Assembly (NCBI GenBank): GCA_948567375.1
Contig: OX419762.1
Coordinates: 33,186,608-33,250,607, forward strand
DNA from: Lunularia cruciata
Taxonomy: Eukaryota; Streptophyta; Marchantiopsida; Lunulariales; Lunulariaceae
Direction: 5' to 3'
DNA length: 64,000 nt
Shown here: piece by piece, positions 35,145 to 45,513 of the stretch
Numbering within the stretch: the first letter of the stretch is position 1
How the letters are laid out: each line of letters opens with the position of its first letter
Made by a program: the position numbers and the translations under genes
Notes under the pieces: model-generated
What the model was told of the DNA's origin: nothing
The model's input: the letters and a program-made list of their open reading frames with translations, nothing else
The model's database searches: none

Positions 35145-37716
35145 ATGTTGAGCAATTTTCCTTTGCCATTGAGGAGTCGTCTTGCAGGTGATCGGGGAAA
35201 GGGAAATAAAGTTGGACTTGGGTTAGTGCGCAAGGGAGAGGTCGCAAGAGAGAAATTGAGAGACAGTAAGAAAGCAAAAGAGATGGGAGGAGGGAAGAAA
35301 AACTCTGAATTTGCAGTGAGAATCATGCAATTTGGAGATCAGATGTAGTAGCGAGGATCAAAGTCTTGAGCTGACTTTGGATCACCTTTTTGGCATGGAA
35401 CTGGAACGTAAGTTTTCCAGGATTCATGACAGAAATCATCAAGAGTAAGTGTCTCGATGGTCCCGAGGAAGAAGGGAAGAGAGGAAATCCGGCTCGCTGG
35501 ACAGAGTCGGATTAGAGACTCGTACTTGGGAAGAAGGCGGGTTCGGAGCAGGGAGCCACGTTCTTGGGGAAAGGAGAGATAGCCCAAGAAACGCAGGAGG
35601 TGAGAGATGCCTTCTCGTCGAAGAGAACAAAGAATGGGTACAAAGTTGAGAGCTACAAAGACCCTGTGAAGAGAGGAATTGTGAGTGCACTGATGGCCAT
35701 CTTGAAGCCGGAGAGAACCACTTATGTGATGAAACACCAAGCGGTGTTCTTTCACAAGCTATTTGAAGGAGAACCGATCAATTGGGCAAGGTGTTTTCAC
35801 GGGAGAACGAGGTAGATGGTGTGGAATCTGCGGGATAAGTCGCCTCCACACTACATCGTGCCAATTGCAGCACATTTCTACCTCGGGTTGAATTTGCTCA
35901 ATTTGGCGGAGTGCAATAGAATGGTGTCTCATTTCCATCCTGACTTGAGAAGAGAAGTCGACACGGAGGAGCAGCAATACATTCTCCAAATCCGGAGCAC
36001 GGACGACTACTACGCGAAGACAGGGAAAACGTGGAGGTCGTGGTAAGTACCCCGACAAAGAAGAGAACTCGGCACGCAGAAGCCGAAGAAAACAAGAAAC
36101 CTCAGAAGATGCAGAAAAATAACCCGAGGCAAGGAATGGTGGTGATTGAGTCAAAAGATGAAGACTCAAAAGGCGAGGCCGAGCTCAAGACGGAGGACTC
36201 GGAACGTGAGGAGGAACCTAAGCTGACACTGCAGAGCGGAGATACTAGCAATGACAATGAAGACGGTGGAGAAATGACCTCAACACCAACGGCTAAAGAA
36301 TACAAAGAAAAAGTAGAAGCCGAAGTAGAAGCCAAAGACAATGCGGCGCTGGAAGACGAAGTACCGATGCTCGAGGAGAAGAAGATTGCAGTACAACAAG
36401 GATTTCGCTTGAGACGTAAGGCGAAGTGTGAGGCGGGGCTGAGTAAAGTGAAGGAAGAGGCAGAAGACAACACGGGTAGTGAGGCATCAATCCCGATAAG
36501 AAGACTTCAGAGAAGAAGGCGCGTATCAAGAGAACATGAGGAGAAACAAGAAATTACTCCGTGGGAGGAAGAAGTTGCCAGTGAGGAAGTAGAGTACCTG
36601 CAAGAGGTAGTGTGCCTGCTGTTGGTGAAGTTGGAGAAGAAGAAGAAGGAGATGCAGTCGACTTGTCCAGAAGTAAAGACTGTATTGCAGGTGGTAGCAA
36701 GATTAGAAGAGGAGAACTCGGAGTTGAAGAGGAGTATAACCCGAGGTGAGAAGGAGAGAGAAGTATTGCGAGCGGAAGCAGTAGAGAGAAGTCAGGTTAT
36801 CGAAGACCTAAAGAGAGAAGTGAGCTATCGAGAGGATCTTGCGAGGAAGAGTGACATTGCAAGGGAGAGACAGGTAGCGGAGTACGAACTTTTGAAGCAG
36901 CAGTTTGCTGATTCAAGAGTAGAGCTTATCCATGCTATGGCGAGGGTAGCATCAAAGGAACAAGAGCTCGATCGAGTGATGGAGAGTATGGAGGAGAAGA
37001 AGCAACTCTGGCAAAGAGAGTTGTCTGTGCGGTATAGAGAAGAAGAAAGATTACGAGAGTTACTTCGTAATCAGGAAGAGAAAGTTGTACAGAAGGAGAA
37101 AGAGAAGGAAGCGGTGAAGGCCGAGTTCAAGGAAGAGTTGGCAATGTACAGAGAGGAATGGCTTGCAGATCGGGAACAAGAACGAAAGACAAGATTGGAG
37201 CCATTGAAGGAGATAGTCCTCAGAGTGAATGCAATGTTAAGTACAAAAGCTAGCATTTGAATTGAAGAAGCGTGACTACACGAGTTGAAGTTGTTGGTGC
37301 AGGAGACGAGGCAAAGACAAGCAAAGGACACGGAGATGAATGCCTTGTTAATCAAACTAAGAACTCGTGTAGATAGAAAGGTGTTAGAAGTAGAGGATAA
37401 CATCTCATTTAGATTGGACTTAGTGAAAATAGAGTTAGAAAAGCTTCGGCAAGATGTTAAGGCAAAACCCGAAGTAGATAACATAGGAATCCAAATGTCT
37501 TCGGAGTTGCCCTCAGAGACATTAGAGAAGAGTGGGTCGAAAGATGAAGAGTTAGATAGATTACCTACTAGTGCAATTTCAGATCAGGAAAGAGAATTGC
37601 TAGATCTGGTCGAAGAAGTAGGAGATGTGAAACCCGAGGAAAACGTAGTAGGAAGTAAGATTACTTCGGGTTCGAGTTTGAAAGCCGAGGAAGAAGTAGA
37701 CATCGGATCGGATTAG
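35145..37716 (+). pseudogene. B4 5' LTR-encoded ORF
   Basis: Starts at ATG 35145 and ends at 37716. The C-terminal 409-codon stretch 36031-37260 is open and forms the acidic and coiled-coil parts. The N-terminal block has frameshifts near 35330 and several stops. The TGA after the LS in the N-terminal block (about 35369) and the one near 37275 are also present in the 3' LTR of this element. Function unknown. Confidence 0.87.
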
Positions 37717-37832
37717 TAACTGATTTGAGAATTAAAGGGGTAGATATGAAGAGGTGCATTGTCATTTTGGATCTGCAGGTTAGAACAGTTGTGGTAGAAC
37801 GGTATAGTTGTTAGAACTGTTGATTGCTTCAC

Positions 37833-37896
37833 TATTTAAGAGTGGCATTCACAGGAAATTGTTGTTCGGTGCTCATTATTTCTGAGAATAAATAAA
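37833..37896 (+). promoter_or_regulatory. Candidate distal TATA box and poly(A) signal in B LTR
   Basis: TATTTAAG at 37833-37840 is followed 50 bp later by AATAAA (about 37891-37896), about 0.6 kb before the LTR end. If used, the LTR ORF would lie in U3. In B2 the equivalents are less perfect (ACTTAAG, ATAAAG). Suggested by pattern only. Confidence 0.35.
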
Positions 37897-38517
37897 GCAA
37901 AGTGCTGTGAAGCAGTGCTCGTTGCTTGAGCTTGATTCCGAGTATCAATTTCGCAATTGTGTTTGTGAGTGTTTGGAGAAATTCAAAGTGCAAGTCTGTG
38001 TGTTTGTTGGATCTTGGATTCCACAGCCTTGATCTTCATTCTGTGTGTTTGATCATGAGTGAAGTGCAATCAAAGCAATGCCTTGACAGATCTGAAAGGA
38101 ATTGTAGTGTTGGTAGAATTCTGCATTTGGGAGTGCAGTGCGAAGTTCATGTGAAGCAATTTCAATCGAGGAAGTTGTACCTTCAGTGGAGGGGTAGAAC
38201 ACAATTCTGAGGCAAAGTCATTTTGCAGTGAAGTGCCATTTTTGGGAGAGCCTGAATCATCACAATCAAGATTGTTTGGAAAGATTTGATGGAGTTGTGA
38301 TTATGGAGTGTGAATTTGTGACAAGACTGTGAGTCAGTGCTTGTTACTCTCTTCTGGGTGTGGTTTCTACTTGAGAGATTAAAGACGCAACCAAGAAGGA
38401 CTACATGTTATTGTTTGACTTTGTATTTGGACATTTCTGACTCGTATCTCTGAGGGAACAAACTTTACTTACCCGATTACCGCAAAAGTGATATTTGCCG
38501 GGTTGTCACATGATTTT

Positions 38518-38534
38518 TGGCACCGCTGCCGGGG
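38518..38534 (+). other. B4 primer-binding site (tRNA-Asp)
   Basis: TGGCACCGCTGCCGGGG, 7 bp after the LTR, matches the complement of plant tRNA-Asp at 15 of 17 positions. Confidence 0.85.
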
Positions 38535-38598
38535 ATATAAATCTTGGAAGTGGAAGAATACAAAGCCAAATTGGAAACTGGGTATCAATGCAATATGA

Positions 38599-40986
38599 AT
38601 GTCTGCATTGAAAGAACAATAGGAAGAGAGAGCTCAAAGACGAGCACTTCAGCGTGAAGAAGACGAACATCTGAATGTCCCATCCATCGTTGACGAAACT
38701 GAACAAGAGGCGTTGGAGTTTCAACTCCTTCACAAAGTGCAAGAAGCCATGCGAGAACTTGACTACAAGAAACGCGAAGGCGGTTGGCAAGGCTACTTCG
38801 CATCTCCCTCTTCTTCCAAGAAGAAGAAAGAATCGAGTGGGCAAACATATGCATTGCGGCCCAGTACACCAACTTCCCCTAGAGCTGTAAAGGAAGTTGT
38901 TTCCTTGAAGACCTTTGTTCGAGAAAAGACAGCACGAACACTTACTAAAGACGAGTGTCAATATCTTCTACAAACAATTCCGCGGTTGTCCCAAAGGAAT
39001 TTTGAAGAACCCATCGAAGGTGTTGTCCTGAATCTTCCACTCGGGTTGAAGTCGACACCCTCATAGCAGAAATTGTTGAAGAAGACCCTACCTTGAATTT
39101 GACAAATTGGAATCCCTAGGCTGACAATACGGCGTCAATTCCAGCCAATCCTTCCGTTCCGTCAAGTTCCACATTACCTCAGCCGATCCCAGGGCATTGA
39201 ACGATGACTTCACTCCCTGTCACCCGACACGCCTATCAGAAGTATAAGGGGACAAAACAAGACAAAGACCCCGATGAATTCATCGAAGAATTTGAAGTCA
39301 TCTCCTTTGCTAACAAGGAGCATGACTCGACGGATTGACTGAGAAGTTTCCCAAGTCTGCTTCGCAAGAAAGCTCGGAGCTGGTACACCCATGTGACTCA
39401 GAAGGGGTTTGTACCATCGGTCTGGGCAGACTTGAGAAACAACTTCTTGGAACGATTCCGGGAGGTTGACTACAATACGAGTGTCTTTGCGGCACTCAAC
39501 GATTTGGACCGGGGCAAGAAGGAGAAGTTGAGGGACTACTCTGAGCAGTTCATGGCACTACTGAACCGAGTTCCCAAGCAATCGGGGGTGGTGGGATACT
39601 CTGATGCCCAAGCCATTACCTGGTTCTTCAGGGGCCTTTCACCAGAGATACAAATCTTTGCCAGGGAGAGGAACGTAACTTCCCTGGACAAAGTACTCAA
39701 ACATGTCGCTCGTTATGAAGCGTCCCACTCTCACTCTGCCGGTAATTGGAGAAATTGGGAGAAGAAGGGCAAGAAGCCCAGAAGGAGAGCTTCGCGCAGC
39801 ACCTCCCCTTCTTCGAACAAATCCTCTACGTCCTTGAGCTCTTCTTTGGAATCCGAAGAAGAATCAAAGCCAAGACGTGGAGGCAAGAAACCAATGACTC
39901 CTCCAGCCAAGAGTGTACATAAGGCGGATACAAAGCTAGATGCCCTCATCAAGGAGTTTTTGGATTTCAAGATCCAGATGATTGGGGCTAAGGACCGAAG
40001 AAAGGTCCCAGCATTTGGACGATCTAATGTGTGGTGCACCGCATGTGGCAAACCCGGCCGCGCCAACACAGAATGCAATACTCATAATGCATTCTCGGTG
40101 CAGCAAATTGATTGGGTTTTGGGATGGAACCAAGATGAGGACGAAGAGGCGGTGTACCAAACTCAGGAGGTACAGCCTCAACCAAGCACATCGTATCAAG
40201 GTCCAAGGTTTGGACCCAGGGAGTATAACCCCAATGCTCCTCCACGAAGACCACTGATGAGCAACCAAAATTGCCCTCAGAATGTTGCGCCCCGAGCCTG
40301 TTATAATTGTGGCTCGATGGGACATTGGTCTCCAAATTGTCTCGAGCCAAGAAGGCAAATTGGGTACGTTCCCCTATGTGGAAATTGTAAAGGATCGGGG
40401 CATACGGGCAACCAATGCCCTCAACCACCGAACCCGAAGCTTCCTGTAAAATATGTATAGACCCCCGTTGAGCGTGCAGCACTTCAGCCGAAGGGGGATA
40501 CAAATGTAAATTGCATTACTCTTGAGGAAGAAAGACCTCAAGAAGGGAGTCCGGCCTCAGAAGGAGAATGGCCAGACCTTGAAGTTTTGAAAGTTGAGAC
40601 ACGCTCCAGCAAGAAGAAGCGTGATCCCGAAGAACTGAGTACGACCTCGTCGTCTTCTCGAAAGGCAAAGAGACTGCGCCCAAAAGCTATTCTTTCGGCC
40701 AAGGAGGAAAAGATCCTCGCAAAAACTAAAGCTAAAGCCTTGCAGAAAGAATTAAAGGAGGCATTGCTCAAGACTCGGGAACTGAGTTTGGAAGAAGAGA
40801 CAAAGACGAAGTCTCCAATTTTTCCGGCGGACATCCGATCCGAAGTAAAGGGTCTGATCCAAGCCGAGGTGGGGCAACCCGAGGAAGCTCGGGTTAAGGC
40901 TATCAGCAAGCTCGTCACCATTTTGAAGCGTCCCGAAGTCAAGAGGGAACATGGAGGGTCCTTGGACCCAAAGCCGAAGATGAAGA
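38599..40986 (+). pseudogene. B4 gag with three zinc knuckles
   Basis: ATG at 38599 has a TAG eight codons later. The frame resumes and shows an acidic helical N-terminus, a capsid-like region (SWYTHV near 39378), a Ser/Arg-rich linker and three CCHC motifs in the 355-codon frame 39393-40460: the first has His replaced by Arg, the second (CYNCGSMGHWSPNC) and third (CGNCKGSGHTGNQC) are intact. A TAG at 40458 and frameshifts near 39050 break it. The frame continues without a gap into protease, as in gag-pro-pol fusions. Confidence 0.9.
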
Positions 40987-41510
40987 CAGTCAAATTGGGA
41001 GGAGTTCTCCAATATTATATTGTAGCCGATCTGGCCACCACAAATGCCAATGTTACATTTAAGCAATTGTGGGAAGATAACAAGCTGTACAAGAGACAAC
41101 TTAATTTGGCTCTCAAGAAGGTGAGGTCGATGTCAAAGAAGGACCTGCCTGCTATTTATCGTATTGAACAAGAAGATTTGGGATCTCCCAAGGTAGACAC
41201 GGAGATTGCAGGGTGCATGATCACATCGATACCCATTGACTCTGGGTCCGGTGTAAATGTCATGACCAAAGATACGGCAAATTGACTCGGGTATCATACG
41301 TTTGAACCAACACCCCGAGTTTTGAAGTTTGCAGACCAAACCAGGAGACGGCCCTTGGGCATGCTGTCAAACATTACCATGATCATTGGAGGGGTACCCT
41401 TCAAGTTGAATTACATCATGTTGCGGCCTGTGACAAAAACTGGTTACCCTCTGTTGATTGGCAAACCCTGGTTGTATAGTGCCCAAGTTGTAGTGGATTG
41501 GCATCAGTAG
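40987..41510 (+). pseudogene. B4 aspartic protease
   Basis: IPIDSGSGVNVMT at about 41230-41270 has the canonical DSG retropepsin triad, and the LLIGKPW block near 41455 is the second conserved motif. TGA at 41283-41285 and TAG at 41508-41510 interrupt the frame at positions shared with B2. The catalytic triad is intact, in contrast to B2. Confidence 0.88.
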
Positions 41511-43263
41511 AAGTTAAGATTCAAGGACATTTTGTCCGAAGATCAGAAGCTGGTGACTGTGAGTTGGACGAAGGTTCCCCATCTCGGGGAATCAAGTTTG
41601 TCAGAAGGGGAAGACAAATCCGAAGACTCATCGTCTTCGTCTTCAAACAAATCCAAAGACAAAGTCCAAGTTAATTACTTGGAATGCTACAAGGTAGAGG
41701 TTGACGACAAAGATCCATATGACCTCACCTCGGGTGAACCTGACTTGGAGGAAGGGGGTTTGATGGCCGCTCGCCTCAGGTTAAGCCAAGTAAGCCACGT
41801 TGAAGGAGTCATCAACCCCAATGACTGTCAAGAGGTGTTACTAACTGAAGGAAAAATTTTAAAGATCTTGAAGACAATTACTTCGGAGGAGTTGGCAGGA
41901 TACACTGCCCTATTTATAGAGTTCCAGGATGTATTCGCCTGGTCGATTGATCAAATGCCGGGTATTCCACAAGAATTCAAAGAACACCGGATTGATTTGG
42001 TTGAAGGTGCAGTCCCGGTTTGGCAGCGACAATACCGCCTGAACCCAAAGTACTCACTTTTGGTGAAAGATGAAATCGACAAGTACTTAGGGGCCGTGAT
42101 CATCTTCCCTGTCTTAAGCAGTGAATGGGTCTCCCCCATTGTCATTGTCCCAAAGAAGAAAACAGGGAAGATCCGAGTGTGCCAAGACTTCCAAAAATTG
42201 AACGTAGTTACAAGGAAAGATCATCATTCCTTGCCTTTTACCGATACAATTTTAGATCAAGTAGCTGGGCATCCTTGTTATAGTTTTCTCGATGGATTTT
42301 TCAGGGTACAATCAAGTATCCATTTGAGAAGAAGACAAGGATAAAACTACATTCACGACAGATTGGGGCACTTTTGCTTACAATCAAATGCCCTTTGGGT
42401 TGTGTAATGCTCCCGCTACTTTCCAGTGGATGATGAATTCAATCTTCAAGGATTTCCTGTGCAAATTTGTAGAAGTTTTTATTGATGACTTTTGTGTGTT
42501 TGGGCAAAGAGATGTACATTTAGATTACCTTTGCCAAACATTTGAAAGGTGTCGTTTTGCCGGCTTGTCATTACACCCGGAGAAATGCTTCTTCGCAATG
42601 AAGGAGGGAATTCTTCTGGGGCATCGGGTGTCAAGCCAAGGTATTGAAGTCGATGTTGAGAAGGTTAAGATAATCGCAGCTTTGGAATCCCCAAAGAACA
42701 TCCGGGAGCTGAGAGCCTTCTTGGGACATGTCGGATACTACAGACGCTTTGTGTTAAACTATGTAGTGCTTGCTGCACCACTTACAAAGCTTTTGAAGAA
42801 ATCCAAAGACTATATGTGGGAAGCACATCAAGAAGAAGCTTTCCAGGTGTTGAAGAAGAAACTGGTTGAAGCACCAGTCATGAGTGCCCCGAATTGGGAC
42901 GTCCCTTTTCATGTGTATGTGGACACTTTGTCCATGGCCATCGGGGTTGTCTTAAGTCAGAAGGACGAGAAGAAGAAGGACTACCCGGTGTATTATGCCA
43001 GCCGACAACTTTTAGTTTCTGAAAAGAACTATTCGACGACTGAAAGAGAAGCACTCGGAATGGTGTATGCCTGCAAGAAATTTTGTCATTATTTGTTGGG
43101 GTATGAGTTTGTCTTCTATGTTGACCATTATGCATTGCAACATCTGGTCAAGAAGGCAGATTTATCGGGACGAATTGCAAGATGGATCTTGTTATTACAA
43201 GAGTTCACGTATACTGTACAAGTGAGGAAGGGAGCTTCGCATTCGAATGCGGACTTCCTGTCC
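41511..43263 (+). pseudogene. B4 linker, RT and RNase H
   Basis: The open frame 41532-42344 (270 codons) covers an acidic linker and RT fingers up to the PKK and VCQDFQKLN motifs. One extra T in a T-run near 42298 shifts the frame; a TGA at 42325 is shared with B2. The 42388-43263 frame carries MPFGLCNAPATFQ, FIDDF at 42478-42492, GHVGYYRRF, and RNase H (YVDTLSMAIG, YASRQ, YVDHYAL). A2 interrupts at 43264, at the RNase H-integrase junction. Confidence 0.92.
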
Positions 43264-43942
43264 TGTAACACCCATTTGTGCATGTGTGTGGTATTGTGAT
43301 ATTTAGCTTGGTATTACAAGTACTTAAGAGATATTATTTATATAGAGATAAAGGATGGTTCTATATTAGTCATGGTTAGCTAAAGTTAGTCATAGCTAAG
43401 ATAGATGGGACCTTACTTTAGAGGAACTAGAAAAGATGAGCACCACTATTTTGGATTTTAGTGTGTTGACTTGGTATTATTCCTAGGTGTTTGGCTTTGG
43501 GGAAAGAGTTGAGAACTCTTGGGCCCGCAAGCCTTTTTGTTTTGGATTCTTCTTTAGTCCAAGGATAGCCCATGTGAAGGAATCCTTGCTTTAGTGGTTG
43601 GGTCAAGATAAGGGGAATATGCCCATGTGAATGGATATTCCTTTCTACTTTTTGACTTTACTTGACTTTTAGTCTAGTAACTTGAGTTACTACGGTAATT
43701 AGTAACTTTGGTACGTAATTATTTCACAAGTATATAAACAAGGAGTGAGGAGGTACTCATCATCCTTTCATTTGCAACTATCTCTCTCTCATTGAGTCCT
43801 CTAGTGAGCAATGTCTTGAGTCTTGGAGTGTTAGCCTTGGAGGAGTATGATGGAGTTGGGGTTCCTTGCCTTCTTAGTCCATGGTGCGCTACCATAATAG
43901 CCATCAGAGGTTCATCCTGAGTGAGAGACAGGCCGGCTCACA
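43264..43942 (+). repeat. A2 5' LTR
   Basis: 679 bp, TGTAACACCC to GGCTCACA, identical by eye to 50402-51080. It is 13 bp shorter than the A1 LTRs because of a deletion around 43612. A TATA box is at 43731-43738. Short ORFs in it are not supported as coding. Confidence 0.97.
43731..43738 (+). promoter_or_regulatory. A-family LTR TATA box
   Basis: TATATAAA about 205 bp before the LTR end, with a pyrimidine-rich CTATCTCTCTCTC stretch about 50 bp downstream where transcription may start. It repeats at 50869-50876 in the 3' LTR. U3 would be about 490 bp. Confidence 0.6.
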
Positions 43943-43946
43943 TTTT

Positions 43947-43963
43947 TGGTTCCGTTGCCGGGA
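43947..43963 (+). other. A2 primer-binding site
   Basis: TGGTTCCGTTGCCGGGA, 4 bp past the LTR, matches the complement of plant tRNA-Asp at 14 of 17 positions. Confidence 0.75.
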
Positions 43964-44802
43964 CCTCTCTAGAAGGCAAGATAATGTTCCGCGTCCAATT
44001 CTACATTAGGCAGAAGGAGGCTATGAGAGCTCACTTGGAGAGAACATTAGGAGAGGAGAGGGCTGAACTTATGTTAGAGAACCAAGATCCATTTGTATAC
44101 CCTGTAGTTCATTATGATGTCTTTGAGGTGATTTTGTACATCTTGTACACATGAGAGGAATTGGAGAGATTGTGTGAGGTGGATTGCAGATTTTGGGGGT
44201 TAAGGTGATTTTGGGCAAAATCTCAAGTTTGAGATCTGGACTTGAGATTTCTACACATGATAGCTTGGGTTATCTTTCAGTTAGCACACTTGAAATTATT
44301 GAGAGAGCTTCTATGCGCACTGGGCTAGAATTTTTGAAAGTTGATAGGGTAAAGTGCTCCCGCAACTGCATGCTCTCTGGAAAATTGTACAGAGTCTGCC
44401 ATTTCTTCAATTTTTAGTGAATTGTCCTGAAAATTTCCAAGAAAATTCAGTGCATTGTATCCTACCTGCTGCCACAAAAATTAGAGAGAGATCATTTTTG
44501 CGCAGTGCGTTATGAGTTTTTGAAGTGAGGGGGGTGGTTTTCAGACCAAATCTGAAATATGGGTGCTGAATAGAAAGGTGTCTAGGCCAAATGGCTCGAT
44601 GAAAAGATCTAAAATTTTGCAGGGAGGGACGCCCTAGAGTTGTGATCAAGTGTGGAAAATTTCAGAGGACTGTGACATATTCGTTGGGAGATTTGAGTGA
44701 CATTGTGAGGAAGGGTCAATTCTGCAGAGTGGAGATCTCATGCATGAGAAGTTTGAGATCAACAAAAAGCATGTTTGAGTGTTTAGATTCATCTTTGGGA
44801 AC
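43964..44802 (+). other. A2 leader region without a supported gene
   Basis: About 0.84 kb between PBS and leader ORF. It holds two short ORFs of 77 codons (43921-44154, which begins inside the LTR, and 44184-44417). The first is identical in A1, but the surrounding sequence is equally conserved, so this does not prove coding. Likely packaging and translation-control leader. Confidence 0.5.
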
Positions 44803-45276
44803 ATGGAGGGTCATCAAGAGTGGAAATTGAGATTATGCAAGGTTCCCCAAGGGTTTGAGGTGATTGTAGGGGTGGATTTGAGGAAAAGAGAGTTTACAAT
44901 AGAATTTGAAGAGAGTGTTGAGAGGATCCAAAAACCTACACCACTTGGAGGAAAGAGTGAGTCTAAGTGCTTTCTATGTGGAGAGAAGGGACATAAGGCA
45001 AGTTCATGTCCATTAACCTTTGAGAGCAAGAGATTGAGGGAAAGGAGAGGCTTACTTGACTTGGGTTTGCATGTTGGACCTTCTTCACCAAGATTGGGAG
45101 GGAGAAGATCTAAGACCAAGGAGTTGTGTGAGGTTTGTGGAGTTGAAGGACTTCCAAAAGGACATGAGTGTAGTGGAGTAAAAGCACTTTTGGAAACTTT
45201 GGTGAAGGATCTTGGAGAGAGTCTTAGTACAGCTACAGAAATACTACCACCTTCATCAGCTCGTTCTCAAGATTAG
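44803..45276 (+). CDS. A2 leader ORF with cysteine-rich zinc-binding motifs
   Basis: An intact 157-codon ORF from ATG 44803 to TAG 45274-45276, on the sense strand upstream of and separate from gag-pol (237-bp gap). It has a CCHC knuckle (CFLCGEKGHKASSC) and a second Cys/His cluster (CEVC...HEC) in a Lys/Arg-rich context, and a Ser-rich C-terminus. It differs from the A1 copy by about one residue near the end. Most plant Gypsy elements have no such ORF before gag. RNA-binding is suggested by the knuckle; a captured fragment of another retroelement or gene is possible. Confidence 0.65.
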   Translation: MEGHQEWKLRLCKVPQGFEVIVGVDLRKREFTIEFEESVERIQKPTPLGGKSESKCFLCGEKGHKASSCPLTFESKRLRERRGLLDLGLHVGPSSPRLGGRRSKTKELCEVCGVEGLPKGHECSGVKALLETLVKDLGESLSTATEILPPSSARSQD

Positions 45277-45513
45277 TGATGGAGATAATCTTTCAACTTA
45301 TGGATAAACTATCCATGAGAGTTAGATTAATATGCACTCTAGGATTTGATGTTGCTATAGAAATCTTGGAGCAACCTGAACCTTTTGTGTTCCCTAGAGT
45401 GGATTATTCTCAGATGGTGTTAGTCATGTATATACTCTATTAGTAATAGAGTGAGAGAAAAGAAAAGAGAAAAAAATAAAATTGAGAGGAAAGATAGATA
45501 GTGAGGGGTTAAG

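Larger units (their letters stand above)
34734..38510 (+). repeat. B4 5' LTR
   Basis: 3777 bp, TGTGGTGCCC to GGTTGTCACA. TATAAAAA lies at about 35119; the LTR ORF fills 35145-37716; 37717-38510 is non-coding and contains TATTTAAG at 37833-37840 and AATAAA at about 37891. Confidence 0.95.

Noticed and set aside
43921-44154. 77-codon ORF spanning LTR end and PBS in A2 (identical at 15411-15644 in A1)
   Set aside because: It starts in the LTR, crosses the primer site, and its identity between copies is no higher than that of nearby non-coding sequence.
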